Assembly: GCA_020310875.1 (NCBI GenBank)
Contig: CM035431.1
Span: forward strand, 16,786,267 to 16,850,266
Direction of reading: 5' to 3'
DNA length: 64,000 bases
From: Ceratopteris richardii
Taxonomy: Eukaryota; Streptophyta; Polypodiopsida; Polypodiales; Pteridaceae
How positions within the stretch are numbered: the first letter of the stretch is position 1; each line of letters opens with the position of its first letter. The notes beneath the pieces were generated by a model that worked only from the letters and a program-made list of their open reading frames with translations, was not told the origin of the DNA and ran no database searches. A program made the position numbers and the translations under genes. This document shows positions 44,536 to 55,341 of this stretch, in pieces.

Positions 44536-44670
44536 TCAACCTCGAGATGAACCGAACCAGTGGCCAAGGCCGATCACAGCCCCCGCCGCCAGAGCAGTGA
44601 AGCAGAAATGAAGCAACCAATCTGGCCGACGCTGTTGCTTCTGTGAATCTCCTTCAACACGACGACCCAT
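44536..44670 (-). CDS. 44-codon ORF with one membrane segment, possible host exon
   Basis: On the minus strand ATG (44,668-44,670) to TGA (44,536-44,538) gives MGRRVEGDSQKQQRRPDW, then a hydrophobic segment LLHFCFTALAAGAVIGLGHW and a short SSRG end. A basic/polar N-terminus plus a glycine-rich helix would suit a small single-pass membrane protein. It may instead be the first exon of a longer gene, since a GAG/GTTGAT donor-like site overlaps the end. GC content is higher than in the flanking DNA. No family is recognised. Confidence 0.35.
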   Translation of the reverse strand: MGRRVEGDSQKQQRRPDWLLHFCFTALAAGAVIGLGHWFGSSRG

Positions 44671-44942
44671 ATCGGTGTACACCTTACCAGTAAGAACTAA
44701 ACGTCATGGCACAAGTCTGTCATAGCTAATGAATCAATGTAGACGGATATATTACAGTCTACAAGAAAATCGAAGAAAAATTACATGATTGCCAATCAAA
44801 TTTGCCATCGTTTAAAGGGAAAACTTTTGAGCGCTTTACATTACGTCCTAGAGCATCAAAAACCGAGCCCGTTTGCCAAGTGTCACGGTTTAAACGCGGT
44901 AACCGTCTTTTTTGAAAGAAGCCTTTTTTGAACAGGACGTTT
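44671..44942. other. Gap without recognised features
   Basis: No open frame or repeat of note, up to the left copy of the SINE-2 target duplication (about 44,921-44,942). Confidence 0.4.
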
Positions 44943-45258
44943 GGACTTTTTTGTTTCAAGCCGTTTGTTTGGGTGGTTGGGCCTTTCGCCTCTTGAGGTG
45001 GGGACGAGGGTTCAATCCCCATCGGCAACATGTAAGGGACATGTTATCATGGAAAGTTGTATCTTGTGGCTGATGTACCACCGTTTGTTCTGTCACACGG
45101 TAGTTGTGACTGCAGTATAATTCAGCTATGTAAACCCCTGTTCTTGTGGGATAACGGGGTCCCATGGGTACTATGCCCTTCCTTGTATAGTTGCAATTTC
45201 AAAGTTAAAGCCTGGAGGAGTAGACTTCGGACGAACCTCCATTTAATAAAAAAAAAAG
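44943..45258 (+). mobile_element. SINE (SINE-2a), tRNA-like head
   Basis: The head contains GGGTGGTTGGGCCTTTCGCC and a clear B box (GGTTCAATCCC, about 45,010-45,020). The A box is weak. A unique body and an A-rich tail (AATAAAAAAAAAA, 45,245-45,257) follow. Imperfect direct repeats, GCCTTTTTTGAACAGGACGT (44,921-44,940) and GCTTTTTTGAAGAGGACAT (45,259-45,277), look like an aged target duplication. A second copy of the head is found at 47,950-48,010. Confidence 0.75.
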
Positions 45259-45283
45259 GCTTTTTTGAAGAGGACATTCAGAG

Positions 45284-45486
45284 TGTTGAAATTAATACGA
45301 TTGTCTGCTTAATATGAATATGCGAAGAGACATATGAATAGTCAGCAAATAATTTATATATATGTAATGATGATTTAATAATATACAACGGATACAACCA
45401 ACTTTTGTCTCTTGTCTCCTGCGTTGTCTTCTCCATCTTCCTCTCTCATTCTTGACGTGTTCTCTGCAAGATCTTACTTTTCCACA
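45284..45486 (+). repeat. TRIM-like element, 5' LTR
   Basis: It starts TGTTGAAATTAATACG and ends TTTTCCACA. It aligns with 47,531-47,747; the difference in length is mostly an AT repeat. Confidence 0.85.
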
Positions 45487-45902
45487 TGGTATCATCGCAG
45501 TCAGTGATGTATTTTGAAGGTCTACCCTACCCTTCAATTTTGAAAGGTATCTATATATTGTACCTGTATTTGATCGTTTTAATGTATTTTTTGAAGGTCT
45601 ATTAAAAATTTTAACCTTATTTTACGAAAAAAAAAGGCCAAAGCAGGCAATACGGCCATCAAAAATCAACACTGATCATAGCCTTCACCTTGGCGAGCCT
45701 GTGAGGCCCACACCTTTCGCATTTATTCCACAAACTCTCCTGTGCACAAACCCTGACTATGAATGCTCGTTTCTTGCCGCCATCACTACGCCTTATTCTT
45801 GGAGCTGTTATGCCATTCTGGATTCTCGAGCGCACACAAGATTTTGTGCTCCCGCCTGTGGAGTCTCATTTACCCGCCTCCTCGTTTGATCCCACCTTAT
45901 AC

Positions 45903-46117
45903 ACTCATGGAGTAGATGCCTGTGCAGACCTACCTTGCAAATGGAATCCAACCGTCTATCCTCTTTTGCTTCACCTTGCTGCTTAGTATCTATACACTCA
46001 TGGAGCTTAGTATCTATACACTCATGGAGTAGATGCCTGTGCAGACCTCCTACCTTGCAAGTGGAATCCAACCGTCTATCTATCCTCTTTTGCTTCACCT
46101 TGCTGCTTAGTATCTGC
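45903..46117 (+). repeat. Tandem duplication of about 110 bp inside the TRIM-like element
   Basis: CTCATGGAGTAGATGCCTGT ... TTGCTGCTTAGTATCT occurs twice in a row (start points about 45,904 and 46,021), with TATACACTCATGGAGCTTAG duplicated at the junction. Confidence 0.85.
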
Positions 46118-47530
46118 AGTACGAGGACGTTATGTGAGCGCACACATATGCGTGGTATAGAAAGGGATATCAGCGTGCCTTTGCGACCCCCCCTCTTCGC
46201 TTCCTCTGTGGTTGTAACTTGTAAACAAGCATGACATCATCGACGTGATGACGAAAGCACTGCATACATCGCTTATGCAGATTGCAAATTCTAAAGCGCA
46301 TGTTTACAAGGGAGTCCCTCTATCTCCTCTTCTGTTTTTCATTTCTTTATACGCGTAGGTCCATTAAACACAACCTACAAAGCGCTTGCTTCATAGCATC
46401 GGGATGATGCATGCTCGTTTTTTAAAGAAATGCTATTTTCTTGTTCCGTGGCCACCTGCACAACCATTTGATCGCCTGAAGGGAGAATTGAAGCATGGAT
46501 GCACCCTAACAGAAATAATCATGCTCACGCAATGTCATCGTTTTCGCACCTGCAAGAATTGCCCTTCCGATTTCTCTTTCCATTCCAGCAACGAAGCGCT
46601 CAACTTCAGAGTTCCATAGAAAGAAACAGTGCTACATCAGAGTGACAACACAAAAACTCTGCACACCTTCGGATTCAAGAAACAACTGTTCCACTTGCAG
46701 AATAATAGGGAAGTTTTTTCTCCCTTCTACGTATCATTTTCCTGCTGTCTTTGTAAACTTTATTCATTTTTCAGTAACACAGATTACTTTACCTTGTGTA
46801 TGCATTACCTCATAGAGAACTCCCTACATCATAAGGCTATCTCTAAATCATGGACATGCCTCCTATTTAGGAACTATCTTTGATGGAGGCACTATGTGCT
46901 AAAAACTACGTGTTTTGCCCCATTGTTTTGTTGCATCTTAATGTGGTTATGTTTTTTTAGTAATTTTTTTGTTGGAATTCCAAAGGTAGCTCAGAATTTG
47001 CATTGTTCAGATTCTCGAGTGTTAACATACTCACGTTGATGATGGTGTTAGCCACATAAGTCTCATGTTCAATGTCCATGAAGGGGAGCCTGAGTGTTTC
47101 ATCATTTCACCAGGTTACTATTGCGATTGCATTATGAATCTTGACTGACCATCTTGGTTGTCACATTTGCCTCGTTTAGAGACCTTTTTTAAAAAAGAAC
47201 ATTGCAATAGAAGATAGAACCCATCCTAATGATGAGCACCTATATTGGACTTCAATCAAATTTGCACGATTTAAATCCACACATTAAGAGACACTAAGAG
47301 CATTTGCATCACACATTTTGTTTCACTGAGTAATCTTTATTTAAGATCTAATCACTTTTATGTTTTGTTCTGGCATGTGATGATCGTGACTTGTTCTTGA
47401 GGGGGAGCAAACAAAAGTGGTGCAAGTCTAAGTCAGATCATTTACTGATTCTGAAGAGAACCAACATTTTTTCATTTATTCTAAATCTTCTACACTTACT
47501 CCCTATGCGGACATTCGCATTAAGGGGGAG

Positions 47531-47594
47531 TGCTGGAGTTAATATGATTGTCTGCTTAATATGAATATGGGGAGAGACATATGAACAGTCACCA

Positions 47595-47631
<37 letters not shown>

Positions 47632-47747
47632 GATGATTTAATAATCTACAACGGATACAACCAACTTTTGTCTCTTGTCTCTCGCATCATCTTCTCCCTC
47701 TTCCTCTGTCATTCTTGGCGTGTTCTCCAAGATCTTACTTTTCCACA
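47531..47747 (+). repeat. TRIM-like element, 3' LTR
   Basis: It starts TGCTGGAGTTAATATG after the purine tract and ends TTTTCCACA. It contains an (AT)n microsatellite (about 47,599-47,629) that is only a few units long in the 5' LTR. Confidence 0.85.
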
Positions 47748-47949
47748 CGAAGGAAGCCTAATCTCCCTTTATGGTTTGAATTTTAAAAGAACAATTGTAA
47801 AGGTGAAAGGCATAGTAGCTTTAGGGCTCCCTATCCACAAAGCAAAGGCTAGATTGTTCGAAGGCGACACACTTGGAAAGATCTTCCCGAAGACATTGAT
47901 TTAAGTTTGCCCAAAGGTAATAAACTGACTTAAGGCTCACATCTATTCT
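47748..47949 (+). other. Coding-like stretch of unknown origin
   Basis: An open frame to TAA at about 47,902-47,904 reads LISLYGLNFKRTIVKVKGIV and LFEGDTLGKIFPKTL. No family recognised. It may be an exon or a fragment of another element cut by the TRIM-like insertion. Confidence 0.3.
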
Positions 47950-48010
47950 GCCAGAGGGAGGGGTTAAACCCTCGCCCCCTCCTCAAGAGGCACAAAGCCC
48001 AAACACAAAG
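47950..48010 (-). mobile_element. SINE-2 head fragment (SINE-2b)
   Basis: On the minus strand, GTTTGGGCTTTGTGCCTCTTG and GCGAGGGTTTAACCCC match the head and B-box zone of SINE-2a (GCCTCTTGAGG, CGAGGGTTCAATCCCC). Only about 60 bases are recognisable. Confidence 0.6.
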
Positions 48011-48999
48011 GTAACACGCGTGAACAAAACCAACACGTCGCACGCTTTAAATCTAATAATTTGGACTTCTCTCTCTCCACATGTATCGCTAAGCATGATA
48101 TCAATAGAGATCGGTGAATTATGCGATTATTATGAAATAGTGTCTGTATATCTTAGTAATGAAGCACCTAGTAATGAAGCACCTCCAGATATGCCACTTC
48201 TATGGTGGATAAGAGGCCGTTGATTTTTGAACTGTTGTCGTAACTATCTTATAAGTTGTCTTTTTTTAATATGGTCCTTCTATTTAACACGATGCGTTTC
48301 CTTTTTACGCATAGTTTTAGTAGAGATTGGTGGACTATATGGTTATCTATTAGCCGAAGGTACGTCTCATAAACGAAGTACGTCCATGAATCACACTCTC
48401 ATGATTGGTATAAGGTAGTGGATTATTTAACTATTTGCCGTTGTCTTATATACTCTTGGATCCTCAATAACATGTCTTTCACTTTTGTATGTTCATACAC
48501 AATCAAAATGTAGTTACCGAGAGGCCGACACATCACTATAATGCTAAAAACATAAGATCTTACATCCTTTTCTCATACACAAAACATTTCGGTTATTCCG
48601 AGAAGTTCATTGTAGAATTTGTTCTTCGTGGAATTTTTTTCTCGAAATATGCCACTCATAAGAAGATTTACGAGGCCTCTATATGTCCTCATGGCTCACC
48701 TTGTGTAATTCACTTGCATTTATCGAAATTGTCAACTCAATCTTGAGATTCGTTAAAGCATCTATTGATCAACATAACTCATAGCTTTGTTGACTAGCAA
48801 TCTACCAACATGCTACTGATTTATGATTTCAGTACGTTTTAATGAGGTCCTAAGGCCTTACCTATCAACTTATGGAAAATGTTGTTTTTTATCTAGGTAT
48901 ACATTCCACCACATAATGTTAGCAATTGATTTGATCTCTCTCCATATGCTCATTTGTGCATTACATCACATGTATGTACACTAATTGGTACACATGCAA
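48011..48999. other. Gap with a diverged tandem repeat, otherwise unrecognised
   Basis: Two related segments of about 200 bases (about 48,060-48,245 and 48,268-48,450) share phrases such as GAGATCGGTGAATTATGCGATTA / GAGATTGGTGGACTATATGGTTA (given in part) and CGTAACTATCTTATAAGTTG / CCGTTGTCTTATATACTC. The rest (48,470-48,999) shows no recognised feature. Confidence 0.45.
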
Positions 49000-49227
49000 T
49001 GTGGTGGAGTTTGAAGCCTATGGAAGCATGAAAACAGCACAAAGAGGGAGAAAAAGCTTGGAGCACACCATTGAGAGTGGATTACTAAATGAATCTACAA
49101 GACAATAAGTAATATGTTAAGGTTATAGGCATATGTACAAGCCGGGTGGAAAACCTCTTAAAGAGGGAAAAAAGTGCCTCGATAGTCCTAAGTATGTTCA
49201 CACAATCACTCCCAAAATATATCAACA
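49000..49227 (-). repeat. Copia-3 LTR (3' LTR)
   Basis: About 228 bases, matching in order and length the LTRs of Copia-4 (218-226 bases) on the opposite strand. A purine tract (CCAAGAGGAGA on the minus strand) adjoins it. Confidence 0.75.
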
Positions 49228-49870
49228 CATCTCCTCTTGGAGTGATGAGGTGAACAAGGAGTTGGCACTCATTTATAGGAAAGTGTCAAGCTATGTGGAA
49301 TGAAATCAATCCACAAAAGGAAGTAAGCCCAAAGCTTTGTGAAAAAATTAACTTCTTCCTAGGTATGCAACCTTATCTTATGCAGGCATATAAGCCAAAC
49401 TGATCTCTCGAGTAGAGAGTCTCTTCCTAACATAATGATAGTGCACCCCCATGTGCTTTGTGCAAGCATGGAACGTTGGGTTCCTCACATCTTCCAATGT
49501 GCTCTGACTATCAATAAAGATAGTGGTTGAAGAAGATTGAGCAACACCCAAACTAGCCAAAAAGCATTTGAGCCACACACACTCAATAATATTTATGAGA
49601 GTTACCCTATACTTGGCCTCACAACTAGAAGTGACCATAGTAGGCTACCTCTTGCTCAACGGAGGTATGCATGAGCTACCAAGCATGAAGCAAAAGCCTC
49701 ATATGGACACACAAGTGTAATAGCAACCAACCCAATTTGAGTAAAAAAAAGCATGTAAATATGGTGGCACCCTTCGAGATAAAACAACATGAGCACTCAA
49801 GTACCACTAAAGTAGAAAAATATGCATTTAACTACGTTCCATTGTTTTAAATCTGGGTTATGTTGATATA
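49000..49870 (-). mobile_element. Copia-3: Copia remnant, 3' LTR and RNase H side
   Basis: On the minus strand: a left LTR (about 49,000-49,227, ending CAACA by a purine tract), then an RNase H region (about 49,330-49,660: SSCEAKYRVTLINIIECVW, IFIDSQSTLEDVRNP, HYHYVRKRL). It is interrupted at about 49,870 by Copia-4 and resumes at 54,842. LTR phrases (GTGTGAACA..., AGGGAAAAAAGTGCC) match Copia-4, -5 and -6, so these four are one family. Broken, old. Confidence 0.8.
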
Positions 49871-50091
49871 TTTCACTAGTGATATGTGTGAACACACTTA
49901 GGATCATCGAGGCACTTTTTTTCCTCTTCAGAAGGTTCTTTCTCCTGCTTGTATATACATATATAACCCTAATGGGTTACTTATCTTTGTTCATTCACTT
50001 GGTAATTCATTTAGTGTTTTGATATGCTCCAAGCTTCTTCTTCTTCTTCCTTGTGTTGATCGCGTGCTTCTGCAGACCTCAAACTCCAACA
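49871..50091 (+). repeat. Copia-4 5' LTR
   Basis: TGTTGATATATTTC to CTCCAACA. It aligns with 54,616-54,841. Confidence 0.85.
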
Positions 50092-50439
50092 ATTTGTATT
50101 AGAGCAGGTTACAGCTTCATCTAAGGCATCGCGGACACCCCTCCAGTCACTATCTCAAATCGCACAAAAATTGATTAGCATACTCAAGGCAATTAGAAGT
50201 TCAAAATAGCTTTGTTGTGTGGCATTGAAATTTTGATTTGAGCTCATTTTGGCCTCTGAACGCACTATCACACTGCCTATGTAGGCAAATTTGTCCTTTT
50301 GTGCCAAATATATACATAGGTTTTGGTTTGTCAATACAAATGCCTCAAAGCCTTCTATAGGTTTAGCAAAGCTCAACACATCGATTTTGTTCAACTTTTC
50401 AAGATATAGTCATTTCTCTGCATCAAGGTATTTAGCTCT

Positions 50440-51330
50440 TGGCCATGGCTGAAAGCAATTATGTATTCCATATATTGGTTGTTGTGGATAGGTTGGATGG
50501 TACTAATTACCCATTGTGGGTATATATAATGAATGCCCCATGTATTGGTAGCAAAAAGGATTGTGGAATGTTTTGCAGGATGTTGAATTACCTTCTACTG
50601 CACCTGCAAATATAGTTAGTGGAGGTGATGCATATGGTGTTGAAGATGATGATCTTCAACTTCCTATTTGTGTTGCGATTCTTGTTGCACCTATTGTAGA
50701 GCAACTTTGATGGGATGGCAAAGATGCTCAGTCACATGCATTAATAGCTTTGTCTGTCAAACGTGCCATTATCCCTCATATTTGCTCTTGCAAAATAGCA
50801 GAGGATGCTTGGGATACACTTACCACTTTATATCAAGCAAGAAATGAGGCTCCTGTTGCTTACCTCCAAAAATAGTTGGAGAGTGAGGACATGAATGAAT
50901 GAGATTCTATGGAAAGTTTATTGATAAAGATCAAGGATTTGAAGGAGAAGTTGATTTCTACTGATGAAATCTTACTAGAAAGTTCATCTATGCAGACTTT
51001 TCTTAACGGTCTTCTAGATTCATATAAGATTTTTGCTTCTACTCTTCGATTGATTATGAAAGGCAATCCAAATGCCTTAATATTTGAGGAGTTAGTCTTT
51101 GTTTTGTTGCAATAAGATCAACCTAGCAGAACAGTTCCATTATGCATGTTGCAGATCAAGATTTCCTAGATAGTTAGAAGGGCAAAGGTAAATGGAGCTC
51201 ATCTACTAGTAAGCAAAAATTTGCTAATGATGCACAGTCAAAGAAGGAAGACAAAGATGGGAAGAAAATATAAATGCGGAAACAAACTTGTGAATATTGT
51301 AAGAGAAATGATCATGTCATAAAGAGTTGT
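50440..51330 (+). pseudogene. Copia-4 gag region with zinc knuckle
   Basis: A fossil coding region. YVFHILVVVDRLDGTNYPLW-like text near 50,460-50,520, LIKIKDLKEKLISTDE and LLESSSMQTFLNGLLDSYK (about 50,920-51,030) are gag. CEYCKRNDHVIKSCPK (about 51,290-51,335) is the CCHC knuckle. Broken. Confidence 0.8.
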
Positions 51331-51486
51331 CCAAAATTAGCTGCAGAAGAGGCAAAGAAGAAAGAGGTTTGAATGGTTGTTGCTAAGGCTTCTACACCTA
51401 AAATAGAGTCTTCCAATCTTGTTCAAAATGAAGAATGGTAATTTACTATTGTATGCAGCTATGACCCATCTTCTCATGAGCAATGT

Positions 51487-51864
51487 ATGTCTCCAATAGA
51501 CTTAGACTTTTGGCACTTTGATAGTGGGGCAACCAAACATATTACCTCGCAATGCAGTTTCTTTAGTTCACTTGATCCTTCCCCGTCATGGAATATTGTC
51601 ACATGCATGAATAAGTCCTCTTATCCTATAATGGGAATTGGTAAGATCATTAGGACTATTATTGATGGAAGTTTTTTCAAATTGTTAGATGCTTTGTATG
51701 TACCAAGGATCAAGAAAAATATATTGTCACATTCAACATTAGCCAAGATTGGCTTGGTTGTTGAATTCATTAATGATAGATATTCAATTCATGATCTCTC
51801 AAATGACAATGTTACCATTACTTCAAGCGTTTTATGTTGTGGGCTATATAAGCTCATAGATTAA
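51487..51864 (+). pseudogene. Copia-4 protease region
   Basis: A fossil coding patch of 125 codons. FWHFDSGATKHITSQ contains the DSGA protease motif. LLDALYVPRIKKNILSHSTL and IHDLSNDNVTI follow, as in Copia-7. Confidence 0.88.
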
Positions 51865-51899
51865 AAAAAAATTGTGAATGATTCAGAATGTGTAGTTCA

Positions 51900-52720
51900 A
51901 GATTCTCAAGCTATCTCATATGCAAAGCATTGGCATGCACACTATGGTCATCTGAATTTTGTTAGTTTGATATGCATGTAGAAATCTAAAATGGTGTCCT
52001 CTCTGCCCAAACTTGAGGCACCTTGTAAACATGTCTGTGAAGGCTGTATTTTGGGTGAAATGAAGCATTCATCATTCCAAAGAGATGGTTCAGTTTGAGC
52101 TATGCATAAATTGCAGCTTGTTCATAGTGAGGTATGTGGTCCTATGCAAACACATTCTTTCAGGAACGACGTTCTTTCAGGAACGACGTTTACTTTGTGA
52201 CTTTTATTGATGTTTTCTCTAAGCATGCATGGGTTTATCCATGAAAGAAAATTCGTAAGTGTTCACGTGCTTCAAACAGTTTTTGGTTATTGCTAAAATC
52301 TGATAGCATGTAAATTGGGCACCCTCCATTTTGATCGAGTGAGGGATTACATGTCTTCTGATTATAGAACATTATGGGTTGAGCATGGGATAAAACATCA
52401 ATGTACAATGTCATATACACCTCAAAAAAATGGATTTGTTGAAAGAAAGAACATGTCTCTCATGGAGATGGTAGGGTGTATGGTCAAAAGTCAGACTTTA
52501 CCACATAGCTTCTAGCTTGAGTTATTATGTGTGAAACATATGTAATTAACATGCGGGACATGTCCCACCAAAGCATTGCAATCGATCAATCCATACAAGA
52601 CTTGCCATGGTTGCAAGACATTTGTTGCTCATCTGTGTTTCTTCGGCTATCATCTCTATAGTCCACATGCTAAGCACATTTTGGTTAGTCGTGATGTTGT
52701 TTTTGTGGAAGCTGCAATTT
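51900..52720 (+). pseudogene. Copia-4 GAG-pre-integrase and integrase region
   Basis: A fossil coding region. HWHAHYGHLNF near 51,930, CEGCILGEMKHSSF-like text near 52,035-52,080, YMSSDYRTLWVEHGIKHQ and TPQKNGFVERKNMSLMEM (about 52,345-52,470) mark the integrase core. Broken. Confidence 0.82.
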
Positions 52721-53039
52721 AGCCATTACTATCATGTACCAAGGAGTCTTCAGATAGCTCTAGATATGTGTATGACACTCCATTGCCTCTTTTTACAAGT
52801 GTTAGTTCAAATGAGGTTATTTCTCAACCTTTACAGGTTCCACATGATGATGCAAATCATTCCATTTTTTATGCAGATTTACATGATGCACTTGTTGATG
52901 AGAGAGCTGATATACAGGAGGAAAAAATTATGCCTAAATGGCCGGTGTAGATTTTGCAGGATAGCAAATTAGATGCATCTTTGTCATATCGTACTCATCC
53001 AGGCTCCCATAATGCTTCTTTTGCAATCAAGTTCTTATG

Positions 53040-54535
53040 TAACGGATGCCTCTAGTCTTTGTGATGAGAATGAGTTTGTTTCTTTTGATGAAGCACAAAA
53101 TTCAAAAAAATGGATGGCTATTATGCATTCATAATATGATGTTATTATAAATAATGGTACTATGTGTTTATGTGATTTGCCTCCAGGCAAAAAGGCCATT
53201 GGCACTAAATGGGTACACAAGTTGAAACGTAAACCTAATGGCGTAGCTCATAGGTATAAGGCTAGGCTTGTTGCAAAAGGTTATGCTGAAGAGAGAGGCA
53301 TTGGATTTGATGAGACCTTCACTCCCATATGCCCAATGACCTCCGTTCATAGCATATGTGCACTTGCACCTCATCATGTTGGAATGTACATCAGTTGGCC
53401 ATTAAAACTGCATTTCTAAATGGTGGCTTACATGAAGAAGTGTATATATTTCAACCCTATGGTTTTGGGCAGAAAGGGAATGAAAACAAAGTGTGCAGGT
53501 TGAAAATCGCATTATATGGTTTGAAGCAAGCACCAGGTGCTTGGTATGAAAAGATACATGCCTACTTGATTGCACATAGTTTTGAGAATACTCCAATTGA
53601 GAGCACCTTATATGTTAAGTGTGCAGATTATGTACTTCTGATCATCGTTGTGTATGTTGATGACATGTTGCTCACTAGTCCTAATGAGAAGCATATTACT
53701 GAATTTAAGGCTGATTTGCATGCCTCTTTTGAGATATTAGATTTGGGGCATTTGCATCATTACTTGGGCATTCGATTTATGCAAGTTGATGGGGAAATAG
53801 ATTTGTGTCAAAAAAAAGTATTGACACATTATTGCAGCATTTTGGCCTTGAAGATTGCAAAACTATTGCCACTCTTATGGAAACAGGTTTATAGTTGAGT
53901 CTTCATGATGTTGGAGATGCATTTGATGTTGTTCTCTATCAACAAGTTGTTGGATGCTTGATTTACTTATGCGCAGCTCAGCTTGATATTCAATTTGGTA
54001 TCTCTCATATGAGCAGGTTTATGCATTGCCCAAGTGTCAAGCATTGGTAGGCGGTTAAATTCATATTTTGCTACTTGAGTGGTACTTAGTTTTATCCCAA
54101 GGGGGGGATCATTATCGCCAGATTTGCATGCTTTTTCAAACTCGGATTGGGCTAGTTGCTATGACACTTGTGTGTCCACTAGTGGTTTTTGCTTCATGCT
54201 TGGTAGCTCATGCATATCTTAATTGAGATAGAAGCAACCTACTATGGACACTTCTAGTTGTGAGGCTAATTTTAGGACATCTCTCTCTACGACTGTTGAG
54301 TGTGTGTGGCTCAGATGCCTTTTGGCTGATTTCGGTGTTGGCCAGTCTTGTCTTCTACCACCACCATCTTCACTGATAGTCAGTGCATTATTGTTATTTC
54401 AAGGAGCGATTCCCTAATGGGGATATGATTTTGGCATATATGGCCACACAAGATAACATTGGAGACCTTTTCACAAAGGCTTTGGCTAGGGAGAGATTTG
54501 ATTGCAAAGCTTTGGGCTTACTTGATTTTGTGGAT
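53040..54535 (+). pseudogene. Copia-4 RT and RNase H region
   Basis: A fossil coding region. LPPGKKAIGTKWVHKLKRK and YKARLVAKGYAEERGI (about 53,175-53,310), [29 protein letters not shown] (about 53,515-53,555) and VYVDDMLLTSP (about 53,650-53,680) are Copia RT. SSCEANFR-like text and FTKALARERF (about 54,250-54,500) are RNase H. Broken in several places. Confidence 0.87.
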
Positions 54536-54615
54536 TGATCTCTTTCCACAAATCTTGGCACTCCCTTACACATGAGTGCTAGCTCTTTGTTCACCGCATC
54601 ACTCCCAAGGGGACT

Positions 54616-54841
54616 TGATATATCTTGATAGTGATATATGTGAACACACTTAGGACCACCATGGCAATGTTTTCCCTCTTTAGGAGGCTTTTTCCCCTAG
54701 CTTGTATATATGACTATAACCCTAATGGGTTACTTATCTTTGTACATTCACTTGGTAATTCATTCAATGTTGTGTTGTGCTCTAAGATTCTTCTTCTTCC
54801 TTGTGTTGATTGTGTGCTTTTGCAGACCTCAAGCTCCAACA
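54616..54841 (+). repeat. Copia-4 3' LTR
   Basis: TGATATATCTTGATAG to CTCCAACA, preceded by the purine tract AAGGGGA. Confidence 0.85.
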
Positions 54842-55107
54842 TGTTATGCATAAATCTTTTCACACGAGGAAGCAAATTGAATATCAAGCTGGGTTATGTA
54901 TAATTAAACCAAGCATCCAATATTATATTGATAAAGAACAACATCAAATGCCTCTCCAACATTATGAAAGACTTAAGCATAAACATGTCTAATCAACACA
55001 TATAACTATGACTAGAAGTTCATCATGTGTATGCTTAACATATAACCTAGTATTTATTCTTCCTTACACAAAATGCATTTCAAAATGATAGGCTTTGTGG
55101 AATCACT
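54842..55107 (-). mobile_element. Copia-3 remnant, right of the Copia-4 insertion
   Basis: 54,842-54,990 parallels 58,770-58,900 of Copia-6 (TTATGCATAAAT, AAGCATCCAA, ATGCCTCTCCAACAT), i.e. the RT/RNase H junction. Beyond about 54,990 similarity fades, and 54,990-55,107 shows nothing further. Confidence 0.65.
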
Positions 55108-55341
55108 TGTGGATATACTTTGGTAGTGATGTGTGTGAACACACATCGGACTGTCATGGTACTTTTTTCCCTCTTTAGGAGGCTTTTTTCCCTTGGATTG
55201 TATATATTTCTATAACCCTAATAGGTCACTTACCTTTCTACATTCATTTGGTAATACATTTTGTGTTATGTTGTAATCCAAGCTTCTTCTTCTTCTCCCG
55301 TTTGTTCTTCATGTGCTTCCAAAAACCTCAAGCTTTCAACA
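55108..55341 (+). repeat. Copia-5 5' LTR
   Basis: TGTGGATATACTTTGG to CTTTCAACA, 234 bases. Phrases GTGTGAACACAC and CATTTGGTAATACATT match the Copia-4 LTR. The primer site follows directly. Confidence 0.85.

Larger units (their letters stand above)
45284..47747 (+). mobile_element. Short LTR element (TRIM-like, Copia-derived)
   Basis: LTRs of about 200-217 bases flank about 2.0 kb. A primer site of tRNA-iMet type (TGGTATCATCGCAG, 45,487-45,500) follows the left LTR. A purine tract (AAGGGGGAG) precedes the right LTR. A scrap of Copia RNase H end (DVMTKALHTSLM, about 46,235-46,280) shows its Copia ancestry. Otherwise the interior has no recognised coding and includes a tandem duplication. It is broken and non-autonomous. 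LTR differences are evident by eye, so it is not recent. No exact target duplication was found. Confidence 0.8.
49871..54841 (+). mobile_element. Copia-4: complete-length Copia element, many breaks
   Basis: Both LTRs are present, with a primer site after the 5' LTR (TTTGTATTAGAGCAGG, tRNA-iMet type) and the purine tract CCAAGGGGA before the 3' LTR. In order: gag (about 50,440-51,115), knuckle (about 51,290-51,330), protease (51,487-51,864), GAG-pre-integrase and integrase (about 51,900-52,720), RT (about 53,040-53,900), RNase H (about 53,900-54,535). Flanks GGTTA / TGTTA suggest a worn 5-base target duplication. It is inserted in Copia-3. It has many breaks, and the LTRs differ by roughly 15 percent by eye: old. 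Confidence 0.88.

Noticed and set aside
46386-46883. Two plus-strand ORFs inside the TRIM-like element
   Set aside because: No recognised domain, splice support or codon bias. Probably chance frames.
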